A DNA stretch of 64,000 nt, taken from the NCBI RefSeq assembly GCF_001729485.1, contig NZ_CP017157.1, positions 1,240,001 to 1,304,000 on the forward strand. Reading direction: 5' to 3'. The notes under the pieces are model-generated. The model saw nothing but the letters and a program-made list of their open reading frames with translations, did no database searches and was not told the DNA's origin. The number at the start of each line of letters is the position of its first letter. The first letter of the stretch is position 1. The DNA comes from Streptomyces lydicus (lineage in GTDB: Bacteria > Actinomycetota > Actinomycetes > Streptomycetales > Streptomycetaceae). Positions 40,364 through 50,590 of this stretch are shown piece by piece. A program made the position numbers and the translations under genes.

Positions 40364-41500
40364 TCACAGGGACAGGCGCCAGTCCTGGCCCACCAGGTCC
40401 TGGCCGAAGCTGTGGTGCGGCGACTCGCCGACCAGCTCGAACCCGGCCCGCTGATAGATGCCGCGCGCCGCGCCGAGTACGGAGTTGGTCCACAGCACCA
40501 TCTCCCGGTAGCCGGCCTCCCGGGCGAAGTCCACGCAGGCGTCGACGAGTTGACGCCCCACGCCGTGCCCGCGGGCGCCGGGTTCGACCAGCAGCAGCCG
40601 CAGCCGGGCGACCCCCGGCCTGCCGTCCCGTACGCACATCACCGCGCCGACCCGCTCCGCGGTGGCCCCGGTGGCCCCGGCGGGCTCCGCGTCGGAAGGT
40701 GCTCCCGTGCCGCCCAGTTCCGCTATCCAGGTCCGGTCCCGGCGCGGGTCGAAGTCCTCGGCGTACTCCGCGACGATCCGGGCCACCAGCGCCTCGTAGC
40801 TCAGATCGAAGCCGTACTCGGCGGCGTAGAGCGCGGCGTTCCGCTCGACCATCCAGCCGAGGTCCCCGGGGCGGCTGGTGCGCAGCGTGACCGACGGTGC
40901 GGGGGAGTCCCGGGCCCCGGTGTCCGCCGGCTCCTCGCCGAGTACGGCGCGGATCGTCCGCATCGACGCCACCAGGCGGGCCCGGTCCGCCGGCGGAAGG
41001 TCCTGGAGCAGCGTCCCCGCGGATTCCTGCGAGCGCTCCTCCAGCAGGCCGGCCGCCTCCCGGCCGCCCTCGGTCAGCGTGATGCGCTGCCGGCGCGGGT
41101 CCTCCTCGGACCGGCCCCGGCTGATCAGCTCGCGGTGCTCGAACTTGCCGAGCAGCCGGCTGAGGTAACCGGCGTCCAGCGACAGCGAGCTGCGCAGGTC
41201 CGCGGCGTCCACCCGCTCGTGGTGGGCGAGTTCGTAGAGCACCCGGGCCTCGGTGAGGGTGAAGGGCGTGTAGAGGTGCCGGCCGTAGTCGAGCGCGCCG
41301 ATGAGGTTCGTGTAGAAGCGGTTGAACCTGCGCAGCTCGCGGACGTCCGCGGCGCTGTCCGAGGAGCCGGCGGACGCGGGCGTCGGCTGCCCGCCGGAGG
41401 CCGTCCCGGGCGCTGTCGCGGACCCGCCGCCGGACGCAGTGCCGGATGTGGTGCCGGATGTCGTGGTGGAGGGCGCGCCGGGCGCCGTTTCGGTCGTCAT
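40364..41500 (-). CDS. MarR-type regulator fused to GNAT acetyltransferase
   Basis: A 378-residue fusion. Residues about 50-190 are a winged-helix MarR domain (FTLTEARVLYELAHH, SLSLDAGYLSRLLGKFEHRELI, RRQRITLTEGGREAAG). Residues about 205-378 are a GNAT domain (LLLVEPGARGHGVGRQLVDACVDFAREAGY, the acetyl-CoA loop). The N-terminal 45 residues are Ser/Gly/Thr-rich. Such bifunctional proteins are known across bacteria, but their acetyl targets mostly are not. A perfect palindrome at 41516-41530 just upstream of ATG 41500 is the probable operator. Confidence 0.9.
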   Translation of the reverse strand: MTTETAPGAPSTTTSGTTSGTASGGGSATAPGTASGGQPTPASAGSSDSAADVRELRRFNRFYTNLIGALDYGRHLYTPFTLTEARVLYELAHHERVDAADLRSSLSLDAGYLSRLLGKFEHRELISRGRSEEDPRRQRITLTEGGREAAGLLEERSQESAGTLLQDLPPADRARLVASMRTIRAVLGEEPADTGARDSPAPSVTLRTSRPGDLGWMVERNAALYAAEYGFDLSYEALVARIVAEYAEDFDPRRDRTWIAELGGTGAPSDAEPAGATGATAERVGAVMCVRDGRPGVARLRLLLVEPGARGHGVGRQLVDACVDFAREAGYREMVLWTNSVLGAARGIYQRAGFELVGESPHHSFGQDLVGQDWRLSL

Positions 41501-41515
41501 CGTGACCCCCTGACA

Positions 41516-41530
41516 CTTGACTGAGTCAAG
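41516..41530. promoter_or_regulatory. MarR-type palindromic operator overlapping lacI stop
   Basis: CTTGACT-G-AGTCAAG is a perfect palindrome 16 bases upstream of the MarR-GNAT start. It includes the stop codon (41526-41528) of the upstream lacI gene. Symmetry and position suggest autoregulation. Confidence 0.65.
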
Positions 41531-42590
41531 GGTACGCCACCGAGGTCGATCCGCGCACCAGCAATTCCGCCCGCAGCGTCGCCAGCCCGCCCGGCGGCGG
41601 CTCCTCCCGGCCCGTCACCAGCCGGCCGGCCCGCGCCCCGGCCTCCCTCAGCGGCAGCCGCACGGTCGTCAGCGCCGGCGTCGCGTCCGCGCTGAACGGC
41701 AGATCGTCGAAGCCGGCGACGGACAGGTCCTCGGGCACGCGCAGCCCGCGGTCGCGCAGCGCGGCACACGCCCCCAGCGCGACGGCGTCGTTGGCCGCCA
41801 CGATCGCCGTCAGACCGGCGTCCCTGCGCAGGAGTTCGACGGCCGCGTCGTAACCGGAGGCACGGTCGTAGGCACCGTGCACGGTGCGGTGCGGGGCGTC
41901 CGCGATCCCCCCGGCGGCGAGCGCGGCCCGATGACCGGCCAGCCGCTCCCCGGTGGTGGTACGGCCCGCCGGGCCCGCGGCACAGCCGATCCGCCGGTGG
42001 CCGAGCGCCACGAGGTGGGCGGTCAGCCGCTGCGCGCCGCCCCGGTTGTCGAACGCCAGGGTGGTGAGCGTGGCAGGCGGCTCCGCGGCGGGCGACGCCG
42101 GCTGCGCGGGCCGCCCGCAGAGCACCACCCGGGTGCCCGCACCGGACAACCGCGCCAGCTTGGCGGTCAGCGCCCGGGCGTGCTCCGGGTCCTCCGAGGC
42201 GCTGCCGGTCAGCACCACCGCCGCCGCCCGCTGCCGTTGCAGCAAGGTGAGGTAGCGCAGCTCGCGCTCCGGCGAGCCGCCCGTACTGCACACCACGGCC
42301 AGCTGCTCGCCACCGGGCCCGGCCGCACCGCTCAGCTCCTCCTGGACGGCGCCCGCGATGATCCCGAAGAACGGGTCCGCGAGGTCGTTGACGAGGATGC
42401 CGACCAGGTCGGAGCGGGCCGCGGCGAGCGCGCTCGCCGGCCCGTTGACGACGTACTCCAGCTCCTCGACGGCCCGCAGGACCCGGCTGCGGGTGCGTTC
42501 GGCGACCGGGTAGTTGCCGCTGAGCACCCGCGAGACGGTCGCCGCCGACACCCGGGCGCGCGCCGCCACATCCGCCAGCGTGACCGTCAT
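41526..42590 (-). CDS. LacI-family repressor
   Basis: A 354-residue LacI regulator: HTH plus hinge TLADVAARARVSAATVSRVLSGNYPVAE at the N-terminus, then a periplasmic-binding-protein-like sensor (VGILVNDLADPFFGIIAGAV, AIVAANDAVALGA, SVAGFDDLPFSA). It lies divergent from the Gfo/Idh-DUF993-isomerase operon and probably represses it through the 18-bp palindrome at 42658-42675. ATG 42590 is the conserved start. The inducer is unknown. Confidence 0.92.
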   Translation of the reverse strand: MTVTLADVAARARVSAATVSRVLSGNYPVAERTRSRVLRAVEELEYVVNGPASALAAARSDLVGILVNDLADPFFGIIAGAVQEELSGAAGPGGEQLAVVCSTGGSPERELRYLTLLQRQRAAAVVLTGSASEDPEHARALTAKLARLSGAGTRVVLCGRPAQPASPAAEPPATLTTLAFDNRGGAQRLTAHLVALGHRRIGCAAGPAGRTTTGERLAGHRAALAAGGIADAPHRTVHGAYDRASGYDAAVELLRRDAGLTAIVAANDAVALGACAALRDRGLRVPEDLSVAGFDDLPFSADATPALTTVRLPLREAGARAGRLVTGREEPPPGGLATLRAELLVRGSTSVAYP

Positions 42591-42657
42591 CGCGACCTCA
42601 CCATGCCCCGCCCGCCCCCTTGTTGGTGTCCTGCCGCGCAGGCTAGCGTCCCTCCCG

Positions 42658-42675
42658 ACAGAAAGCGCTTGCTGT
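42658..42675. promoter_or_regulatory. LacI-type operator in divergent promoter
   Basis: ACAGAAAGCGCTTGCTGT is an 18-bp palindrome with one mismatched pair around the AAGCGCTT core, the form bound by LacI/CcpA-type repressors. It lies between lacI and the Gfo/Idh operon. Confidence 0.75.
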
Positions 42676-42811
42676 CCCGCTTTCCCGGAGCCACCGCAGG
42701 AGCCGCACCCCGCACCGCCGCCGCACCGCAACCGCTCCACCGCCGCACCGCCACACCGCTCCACCGCCGACGCGCAGCCATCCCGCCGAGAGCGCAGAGA
42801 GAGGCCGGGCC

Positions 42812-43963
42812 GTGACACGCACGACCGTACGCATCGCCATGAACGGCGTGACCGGGCGCATGGGACACCGCCAGCACCTGGTCCGCTCCCTCCTCGCCCT
42901 GCGCGAACAGGGCGGCCTCCACCTGGCCGACGGCACCGTCGTCTGGCCGGAGCCGGTGCTCGTCGGCCGCTCCCCGCACAAGCTGCGCGCCCTGGCCGAG
43001 CGCCACGGCCTACGGGACTGGACCTGCGACCTCGACTCCGTACTGGCCGACGGCACCGTCGACCTCTACTTCGACGCCCAGGTCACCGCCGCCCGCGTCG
43101 AGGCCGTGAAGAAAGCGATTGCCGCCGGAAAGCACGTCTACGTCGAGAAGCCCACCGCCGGCGACCTCGCCGGCGCACGGGAACTGGCACGGCTGGCCCG
43201 GGAAGCCGGCGTCAAGAACGGCGTCGTCCAGGACAAGCTCTTCCTGCCCGGCCTGCGCAAGCTCCGCCGGCTCGTCGAAGGCGGTTTCTTCGGCCGCATC
43301 CTGTCCGTACGGGGCGAGTTCGGCTACTGGGTCTTCGAGGGCGACTGGCAGCGGGCGCAGCGCCCCTCCTGGAACTACCGCGCCGAGGACGGCGGCGGCA
43401 TCGCGGCCGACATGTTCCCGCACTGGGAGTACGTCCTGCACGAGCTGTTCGGGCCGGTCAGGACCGTCCAGGCACACGTCACCACACACCTCCCGCGCCG
43501 CTGGGACGAGGCGGGCGCCCCGTACGACGCCACCGCCGACGACGCCGCCTACGGGATCTTCGAACTGGCCGGCGGCATCGTCGCGCAGATCAACTCCTCC
43601 TGGGCGGTGCGGGTGCACCGCGACGAACTGGTGGAGTTCCAGGTGGACGGCACCGAGGGCTCGGCCGTCGCCGGGCTCCGCGGCTGCCGGGTCCAGCACC
43701 GCTCCGCCACCCCCAAACCGGTCTGGAACCCCGACCTCCCGGCGTCCGAGCCGTTCCGTGCGCAGTGGCAGGACGTCCCCGACAACGCCGACTTCGACAA
43801 CGGCTTCAAGGCCCAGTGGGAGCTGTTCCTGCGGCACGTGGTGCGCGACGAGCCGTGGCGCTGGGACCTGGCGGCCGGCGCCCGCGGCGTCCAACTGGCC
43901 GAACTGGCACTGCGTTCGTCGGCCGAGGGCCGCCGGCTGGACGTACCGGAGCTGAGCCCGTGA
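42812..43963 (+). CDS. Gfo/Idh/MocA-type oxidoreductase
   Basis: A 383-residue NAD(P)-dependent dehydrogenase. The N-terminal Rossmann loop reads AMNGVTGRMGHRQHL, closer to the GxxGRMG motif of dihydrodipicolinate reductase than to classic GxGxxG. Catalytic-region motif HVYVEKPTAGDL carries the EKP lysine typical of Gfo/Idh. GTG 42812 with a GAGAGAGG site. First gene of a three-gene operon with GTGA and ATGA overlaps. Probable oxidation of a sugar or cyclitol to a keto form. Confidence 0.88.
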   Translation: MTRTTVRIAMNGVTGRMGHRQHLVRSLLALREQGGLHLADGTVVWPEPVLVGRSPHKLRALAERHGLRDWTCDLDSVLADGTVDLYFDAQVTAARVEAVKKAIAAGKHVYVEKPTAGDLAGARELARLAREAGVKNGVVQDKLFLPGLRKLRRLVEGGFFGRILSVRGEFGYWVFEGDWQRAQRPSWNYRAEDGGGIAADMFPHWEYVLHELFGPVRTVQAHVTTHLPRRWDEAGAPYDATADDAAYGIFELAGGIVAQINSSWAVRVHRDELVEFQVDGTEGSAVAGLRGCRVQHRSATPKPVWNPDLPASEPFRAQWQDVPDNADFDNGFKAQWELFLRHVVRDEPWRWDLAAGARGVQLAELALRSSAEGRRLDVPELSP

Positions 43964-45105
43964 ACCGGCCGGCCACCCCGCCCCCGCTGCGCTCCCGTAC
44001 CGTCTTCGCCGCCGCCCACGTCGTCGCCGATCCCCGCGCCGACACCGCACCGGACGGCCCGCCCGTCCTCGACTGGGACGCCACCCTCGCCTTCCGGCAC
44101 CACCTCTGGTCGCACGGCCTGGGCGTCGCCGAGGCGATGGACACCGCACAGCGCGGCATGGGCCTCGACTGGGGCGCCGCCGCCGAGTTGATCCGGCGCT
44201 CCGCCGCGGAGGCCCGCGCAGTCGGCGGCCTGCTCGCCTGCGGGGCGGGCACCGACCAACTGCCCGCCCACGGCGCCTCACCGGCGGACGTCCGCGCCGC
44301 CTACGAGGAGCAGCTCGGCGTCGTCGAGGACGCCGGCGCCCGCCCCGTCCTGATGGCCTCCCGCCAGCTCGCCGCGGCCGCCACCGGGCCGGAGGACTAC
44401 CTGGAGGTCTACGGTCACCTGCTGCGCCAGACGACCACGCCGGTGATCCTGCACTGGCTCGGCCCGATGTTCGACCCGGCGCTGCACGGCTACTGGGGCA
44501 GCCCGGACCCCGACGCCGCCACCGAGACCCTCCTCCGGATCATCGCCGCCCACCCCGGCAAGGTGGACGGCGTCAAGGTCTCCCTGCTGGATGCCGACCG
44601 GGAAGTACGGCTGCGCCGGCGGCTGCCGCCGACCGTGCGCTGCTACACGGGCGACGACCTCCACTACCCCGAACTGATCGCCGGCGACGACCACGGCTTC
44701 AGCGACGCCCTGCTCGGCGTCCTCGACCCCCTCGCACCCCTGGCCGCCGACGCCGTCCGCCTCCTCGACGCACGGGGCCCCGACGCCATCGCCGCCTTCC
44801 GGGCCGTCCTGGACCCGACCGTCGCCCTCGCCCGGCACCTCTTCCGCGCACCCACCCGCTACTACAAGACGGGCGTCGTCCTGCTGGCCTGGCTGGCGGG
44901 CCACCAGTCCCACTTCACCATGGTCGGCGGCCTGCAGTCGGCCCGTTCCCTGCCGCACCTGCGCCGCGCCCACCAACTGGCCGACGCACTGGGACTGTTC
45001 CCCGACCCGGAGCTGGCCGCCGCCCGGATGCGCCGGCTGCTCGCGGTCCACGGGATGGCGGAGACGGCCCCTGGGACGCGGCCGCCGCTAGGAGACACCC
45101 CATGA
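43960..45105 (+). CDS. DUF993 family protein (dihydrodipicolinate-synthase-like)
   Basis: A 381-residue protein of the DUF993 family, classed with class I aldolase-type TIM barrels. Segments such as TTPVILHWLGPMFDP, GKVDGVKVSLLD, VRCYTGDDLHYPEL and THRYYKTG-like RYYKTGVVLLAWLAGHQSHF are family-typical. The Lys of GVKVS is a candidate Schiff-base residue. Start GTG 43960 overlaps the upstream stop; its own TGA overlaps the next ATG. Retro-aldol cleavage of the product of the upstream dehydrogenase is plausible but unproven. Confidence 0.8.
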   Translation: MNRPATPPPLRSRTVFAAAHVVADPRADTAPDGPPVLDWDATLAFRHHLWSHGLGVAEAMDTAQRGMGLDWGAAAELIRRSAAEARAVGGLLACGAGTDQLPAHGASPADVRAAYEEQLGVVEDAGARPVLMASRQLAAAATGPEDYLEVYGHLLRQTTTPVILHWLGPMFDPALHGYWGSPDPDAATETLLRIIAAHPGKVDGVKVSLLDADREVRLRRRLPPTVRCYTGDDLHYPELIAGDDHGFSDALLGVLDPLAPLAADAVRLLDARGPDAIAAFRAVLDPTVALARHLFRAPTRYYKTGVVLLAWLAGHQSHFTMVGGLQSARSLPHLRRAHQLADALGLFPDPELAAARMRRLLAVHGMAETAPGTRPPLGDTP

Positions 45106-46025
45106 GCACCGGCACACCCCCGCCCCCACCGCACTCCCCACCCCCCGCACCGTCCCCGCCACCTCCTCCGTCCCCGGGCGCGTCCGCGCTCTCCCGGCTG
45201 AGCCTCAATCAGGAGACCGTCCGGCAGTGGTCACTGCCGGAACTGGCCGACGGGTGCGCACGGGCGGGCGTCCACGGCGTGGGCCTGTGGCGGGCCCCGG
45301 TCCAGGCGTACGGGGTGCGCGCCGCCGCCCGGCTCGTACGGGACGCCGGGCTGCGGGTCACCAGCCTGTGCCGGGGCGGGTTCTTCACCGCCCTCGACCC
45401 CGGTGAGCGGGCGGCGGCACTGGACGACAACCGGGCGGCCCTCGACGAGGCGGCCGCCCTGGGGACCGACACCCTCGTCCTGGTCTCCGGCGGCCTGCCG
45501 GCCGGCAGCCGGGACCTGCCCGGCGCCCGGGAGCGGGTCGCCGACGCGCTCGCCGAGCTGGCGCCGTACGCCGCCGCGCGGGGCGTGCGGCTGGCACTCG
45601 AACCACTGCACCCGATGTACGCGGCGGACCGCTGCGTGGTCTCCACACTGGCGCAGGCGCTGGACCTCGCCGAGCGGTTCCCCGCCGACCGGGTGGGCGT
45701 CGTCGTGGACACCTACCACCTGTGGTGGGACGACACGGCCGGCCCGCAGATCGACCGCGCGGGCGGCGCGGCAGCGGGCGCCCGTTCCCGGATCGCCGCC
45801 TTCCAGCTCGCCGACTGGGTGACCCCGCTGCCCGAGGGCGTCCTCCTGGGCCGGGGGCAGTTGGGCGACGGATCGGTCGATCTGCGGTGGTACCGGGAGC
45901 GCGTCGAGGCGGCCGGCTACCGGGGGCCGATCGAGGTGGAGATCTTCAACCCGGCACTGTGGGCACGGGACGGCGCCGACGTGCTGGCCGAGGTCGTGGC
46001 CCGCTTCCGCGAGCACGTCGGATGA
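45102..46025 (+). CDS. sugar phosphate isomerase/epimerase-like TIM barrel protein
   Basis: A 307-residue xylose-isomerase-like protein. After a 30-residue poly-Pro/Ser leader come TIM-barrel segments GVHGVGLWRAPV, VRLALEPLHPMY, VGVVVDTYHLWWD, and GPIEVEIFNPALW, with Glu/Asp/His/Glu metal ligands. ATG 45102 overlaps the DUF993 stop (ATGA). Third gene of the operon. It resembles IolE/IolI-type enzymes only at the fold level. Confidence 0.85.
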   Translation: MSTGTPPPPPHSPPPAPSPPPPPSPGASALSRLSLNQETVRQWSLPELADGCARAGVHGVGLWRAPVQAYGVRAAARLVRDAGLRVTSLCRGGFFTALDPGERAAALDDNRAALDEAAALGTDTLVLVSGGLPAGSRDLPGARERVADALAELAPYAAARGVRLALEPLHPMYAADRCVVSTLAQALDLAERFPADRVGVVVDTYHLWWDDTAGPQIDRAGGAAAGARSRIAAFQLADWVTPLPEGVLLGRGQLGDGSVDLRWYRERVEAAGYRGPIEVEIFNPALWARDGADVLAEVVARFREHVG

Positions 46026-46167
46026 CCGGCGAAAATCGCACTTACGGCAACGCGGGAAGAACTCGGCGAGGACGTGCAACCGTTGGCGGCCCACAAAAGT
46101 CATAGCTGACGCTGGTCCCGATAAGGGGAGGGATCCGGGGGGATCCGGGGCCGGCGCGGAGGGGGGA

Positions 46168-46202
46168 ATCGAGGGGCCCGACCATCGGACGGGCCCCTCG
46201 AT
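46168..46202. terminator. terminator after the DUF993 operon
   Basis: A perfect 13-bp stem (ATCGAGGGGCCCG at 46168-46180 and its complement at 46190-46202) with a 9-base loop. It closes the operon before the helicase gene. Confidence 0.85.
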
Positions 46203-46304
46203 GGTGCTCCGACGGCGATCCGCGCCGGCCCCGCGTTCCCCCCGGAACCTGCCCGCCCCCGCGTTCGCGGGCGCGTTGTCACACCCCGGCGGTACGGTCG
46301 GGGC

Positions 46305-48515
46305 ATGGTCAACGGAGCCGTGGTGGAAGGGGTCCTGGAGCGGATCACCTACGCCAACGAGGAGAGCGGCTACACCGTCGCGCGGGTCGACACGGGCCGC
46401 GGCTCGGGCGATCTGCTGACCGTCGTGGGGGCGCTGCTCGGGGCGCAGCCGGGGGAGTCGCTGCGCATGGAGGGCCGCTGGGGCTCCCACCCCCAGTACG
46501 GCAAGCAGTTCCACTGCGACAACTACACGACGGTCCTGCCGGCCACGATCCAGGGCATCCGCCGCTACCTCGGCTCCGGCCTGATCAAGGGCATCGGCCC
46601 GCGGATCGCCGACCGCATCGTGGAGCACTTCGGCACGGACACCCTCGACGTCATCGAGCGCGAGCCGGCGCGCCTCGTCGAGGTGCCCGGCCTGGGTCCC
46701 AAGCGGACGAAGCTGATCGGCGCCGCCTGGGAGGAGCAGAAGGCCATCAAGGAGGTCATGGTCTTCCTCCAGGGCGTCGGGGTGTCCACGTCCATCGCGG
46801 TGCGGATCTACAAGAAGTACGCGGACGCCTCGATCTCCGTCGTCCGCAACCAGCCCTACCGCCTGGCCGCCGACGTCTGGGGCATCGGCTTCCTGACCGC
46901 GGACCGCATCGCCCAGGCCGTGGGCATCCCGCACGACAGCCCGGACCGGGTCAAGGCCGGCCTGCAGTACGCCCTGTCGCAGTCCACCGACCAGGGCCAC
47001 TGCTTCCTGCCCGAGGAGCAACTGATCGCCGACGCGGTGAAGTTGCTCCAGGTGGACACCGGCCTGGTCATCGACTGCCTGGGGGAGCTGGCCGCGGACC
47101 CGGAGGGGGTGGTGCGGGAGAAGGTGCCGACGGGGCAGGACGGCGCGCCGGTCACCGCCGTCTATCTGGTGCCCTTCCACCGCGCCGAGATCTCGCTCGC
47201 CGGCCGGCTGACCCGGCTGCTGCGGACCGAGGACGACCGGATGCCGGCGTTCCGGGACGTCGTCTGGGACAAGGCGCTGGCCTGGCTGGCGCGCCGCACG
47301 GGCGCCGAGCTGGCACCCGAGCAGCGGGAGGCGGTACGGCTGGCGCTGACCCAGAAGGTCGCGGTGCTCACCGGCGGGCCGGGCTGCGGCAAGTCCTTCA
47401 CGGTCCGCTCGGTCGTCGAGCTGGCCCGCGCCAAGCAGGCCAAGGTGGTGCTGGCCGCGCCCACGGGCCGGGCCGCCAAGCGGCTCTCCGAGCTGACCGG
47501 GGCGGACGCCTCCACGGTCCACCGCCTGCTGGAGCTCAAGCCCGGCGGGGACGCCGCCTACGACGCCGACCACCCGTTGGACGCCGATCTGGTGGTCGTC
47601 GACGAGGCGTCCATGCTGGATCTGCTGCTGGCGAACAAACTCGTCAAGGCGGTGCCGCCGGGCGCCCACCTGCTGCTGGTGGGGGACGTCGACCAGCTGC
47701 CGTCGGTCGGGGCCGGCGAGGTGCTGCGGGACCTGCTCGCCGAGCCCGCGACGGTGCCCGCGGTCCGGCTGACCCGGATCTTCCGCCAGGCGCAGGAGTC
47801 CGGTGTGGTCGCCAACGCCCACCGGATCAATTCCGGCGTGCCGCCGCTGACGAGCGGGCTGACCGATTTCTTCCTGTTCGCCGAGGAGGACAATGAGGAG
47901 GCCGGGCGACTGGCGGTCGATGTGGCGGCCCGCAGGATCCCGGCGAAGTTCGGCCTCGACCCGCGCCGCGACGTCCAGGTGCTGACCCCGATGCACCGCG
48001 GCCCGGCCGGCGCGGGCGCCCTGAACGGTCTCCTCCAGCAGGCCGTCACCCCCGCCCGCCCCGACCTGCCGGAGCGCCGCTTCGGCGGCCGGGTCTTCCG
48101 GGTGGGGGACAAGGTCACCCAGATCAGGAACAACTACGAAAAGGGCCGCAACGGCGTCTTCAACGGCACGGTGGGCGTGGTCACCGCCCTCGACTCCGAC
48201 GAGCAGCGGCTGACCGTGCTCACCGACGAGGACGAGGAGGTCCCCTACGACTTCGACGAACTCGACGAACTCGCCCACGCCTATGCGGTGACGATCCATC
48301 GCTCGCAGGGTAGTGAGTATCCAGCGGTGGTGATTCCGGTCACCACGAGTGCCTGGATGATGTTGCAGCGCAATTTGCTGTATACCGCCGTGACCCGGGC
48401 AAAGCGCCTGGTGGTCCTGGTCGGCTCCCGCAAGGCCCTGGGACAGGCCGTACGCACGGTATCCGCCGGTCGGAGGTGTACGGCGCTGGCTCACCGGCTC
48501 GCCGGGACGATGTGA
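46305..48515 (+). CDS. recD2: RecD2-like ATP-dependent DNA helicase
   Basis: A 736-residue SF1B 5'-3' helicase. It has the RecD2-specific N-terminal extension (OB-like RITYANEESGYTVARV and helix-hairpin-helix LIKGIGPRIADRIVEHFG, LVEVPGLGPKR), then Walker A GGPGCGKS, Walker B VVVDEASMLD, GDVDQLPSVGAGEVL and the C-terminal UvrD-like AYAVTIHRSQGSEYP with YTAVTRAK. There is no RecB/RecC in the window, as expected for RecD2. Start ATG 46305. Confidence 0.95.
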   Translation: MVNGAVVEGVLERITYANEESGYTVARVDTGRGSGDLLTVVGALLGAQPGESLRMEGRWGSHPQYGKQFHCDNYTTVLPATIQGIRRYLGSGLIKGIGPRIADRIVEHFGTDTLDVIEREPARLVEVPGLGPKRTKLIGAAWEEQKAIKEVMVFLQGVGVSTSIAVRIYKKYADASISVVRNQPYRLAADVWGIGFLTADRIAQAVGIPHDSPDRVKAGLQYALSQSTDQGHCFLPEEQLIADAVKLLQVDTGLVIDCLGELAADPEGVVREKVPTGQDGAPVTAVYLVPFHRAEISLAGRLTRLLRTEDDRMPAFRDVVWDKALAWLARRTGAELAPEQREAVRLALTQKVAVLTGGPGCGKSFTVRSVVELARAKQAKVVLAAPTGRAAKRLSELTGADASTVHRLLELKPGGDAAYDADHPLDADLVVVDEASMLDLLLANKLVKAVPPGAHLLLVGDVDQLPSVGAGEVLRDLLAEPATVPAVRLTRIFRQAQESGVVANAHRINSGVPPLTSGLTDFFLFAEEDNEEAGRLAVDVAARRIPAKFGLDPRRDVQVLTPMHRGPAGAGALNGLLQQAVTPARPDLPERRFGGRVFRVGDKVTQIRNNYEKGRNGVFNGTVGVVTALDSDEQRLTVLTDEDEEVPYDFDELDELAHAYAVTIHRSQGSEYPAVVIPVTTSAWMMLQRNLLYTAVTRAKRLVVLVGSRKALGQAVRTVSAGRRCTALAHRLAGTM

Positions 48516-48692
48516 TGCCACTCCTCTTTCCCAATCGGCGCGAAGGGGAGCAGGATGGGACACTGACGCGGCACTGAGTGCCGCAAAGAGGCCCTATGGC
48601 CGACCCCGAGTGCACAACCAAGGTCCAAATGGGGGAAGGTATAGGCAGTCAGGGCACCTCGAAGAAGAGGCACAACGTCGGTGAGGGATGAC

Positions 48693-49982
<1,290 letters not shown>

Positions 49983-50044
49983 AGGCCCTGCCCCGAACGC
50001 TGACCGCGCAAAGCGGCTGACCGCATAAAGAGCGCACAAAGCGA

Positions 50045-50093
50045 AAGCGCCCCGCCTCCGGATCCCCCCACGGGTCCAGAGTGCGGGGCGCTT
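50045..50093. terminator. citA terminator
   Basis: AAGCGCCCCGC (50045-50055) and its exact complement (50083-50093) form an 11-bp stem with a 27-base loop, 62 bases past the citA stop. Confidence 0.8.
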
Positions 50094-50502
50094 CCCCTGT
50101 CCCGGTTGGATTCCCCCCACGGGATCCGTCCGGGCGTTCCGGGTTGCACCGCGCTCCGCCGGGACGCGCACATCGGGAGGGCCGCTCAAAGCTCCCCGGG
50201 CACGTCGCCCCGGCCACGCGTAGCCGGGCGCGATCCCCAAGATCGGCACGGCTGGTGCCGTGCAAGCCCCGCCGGGGTGCTTGCACTGCCCGGTTAGACT
50301 CACGACCCCCCTCAATGGTTACGTTCCAATGAGTGTGATCTGGGTCTCTTGCCATATGGGTGCGAATGCGGTCAAGGGTCACCATCTGGAGATCGAGCTC
50401 CAGAGGTATGGGTGTTGTGCCCCGAGGTGGGGGTGTTGTGTCAGTTGTAAGAACCGCGTGAAAATTCGTGCCCCGCGGCGCGGTCGGTGACCCGGTTGAA
50501 CG
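50094..50502. other. structured non-coding island between convergent citA and copZ
   Basis: About 400 bases without a recognisable gene. It contains two overlapping, mutually exclusive hairpins (GCACGG/CCGTGC at 50246-50263 and GTGCAAGC/GCTTGCAC at 50260-50286), a CTGGAG/CTCCAG hairpin (50386-50403) and a direct repeat GGGTGTTGTG at 50410 and 50431, exactly 21 bases apart. The stretch 50290-50470 is visibly less GC-rich than its surroundings. A small Cys-containing ORF (ATG 50329 to 50490, plus strand) and a minus-strand ORF (ATG 50385) are possible but unsupported. Confidence 0.5.
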
Positions 50503-50550
50503 CGCGGGTGCGGGCCGGGCCGCCGACGGGCGTCCCGGCCCGCACCCGCG
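50503..50550. terminator. terminator of the copper chaperone gene
   Basis: A perfect 17-bp stem (50503-50519 with 50534-50550; arms rich in GCGGGTGCGGGCC) with a 14-base loop, 41 bases past the copZ stop on the minus strand. Confidence 0.8.
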
Positions 50551-50590
50551 AGTCCTGACGAGCTGGAGCGAACGGGGGTGGGGCGGCGGG

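Noticed and set aside
43108..43125. Second LacI operator (GAAAGCGATTGCCG) inside the Gfo/Idh gene
   Set aside because: It is only a half match to the upstream palindrome and is explained by the conserved VKKAIAAGKHV coding sequence.
50240..50290. tRNA-like stem-loops
   Set aside because: Stems are present but no cloverleaf, no TPsiC motif and no acceptor pairing could be drawn.
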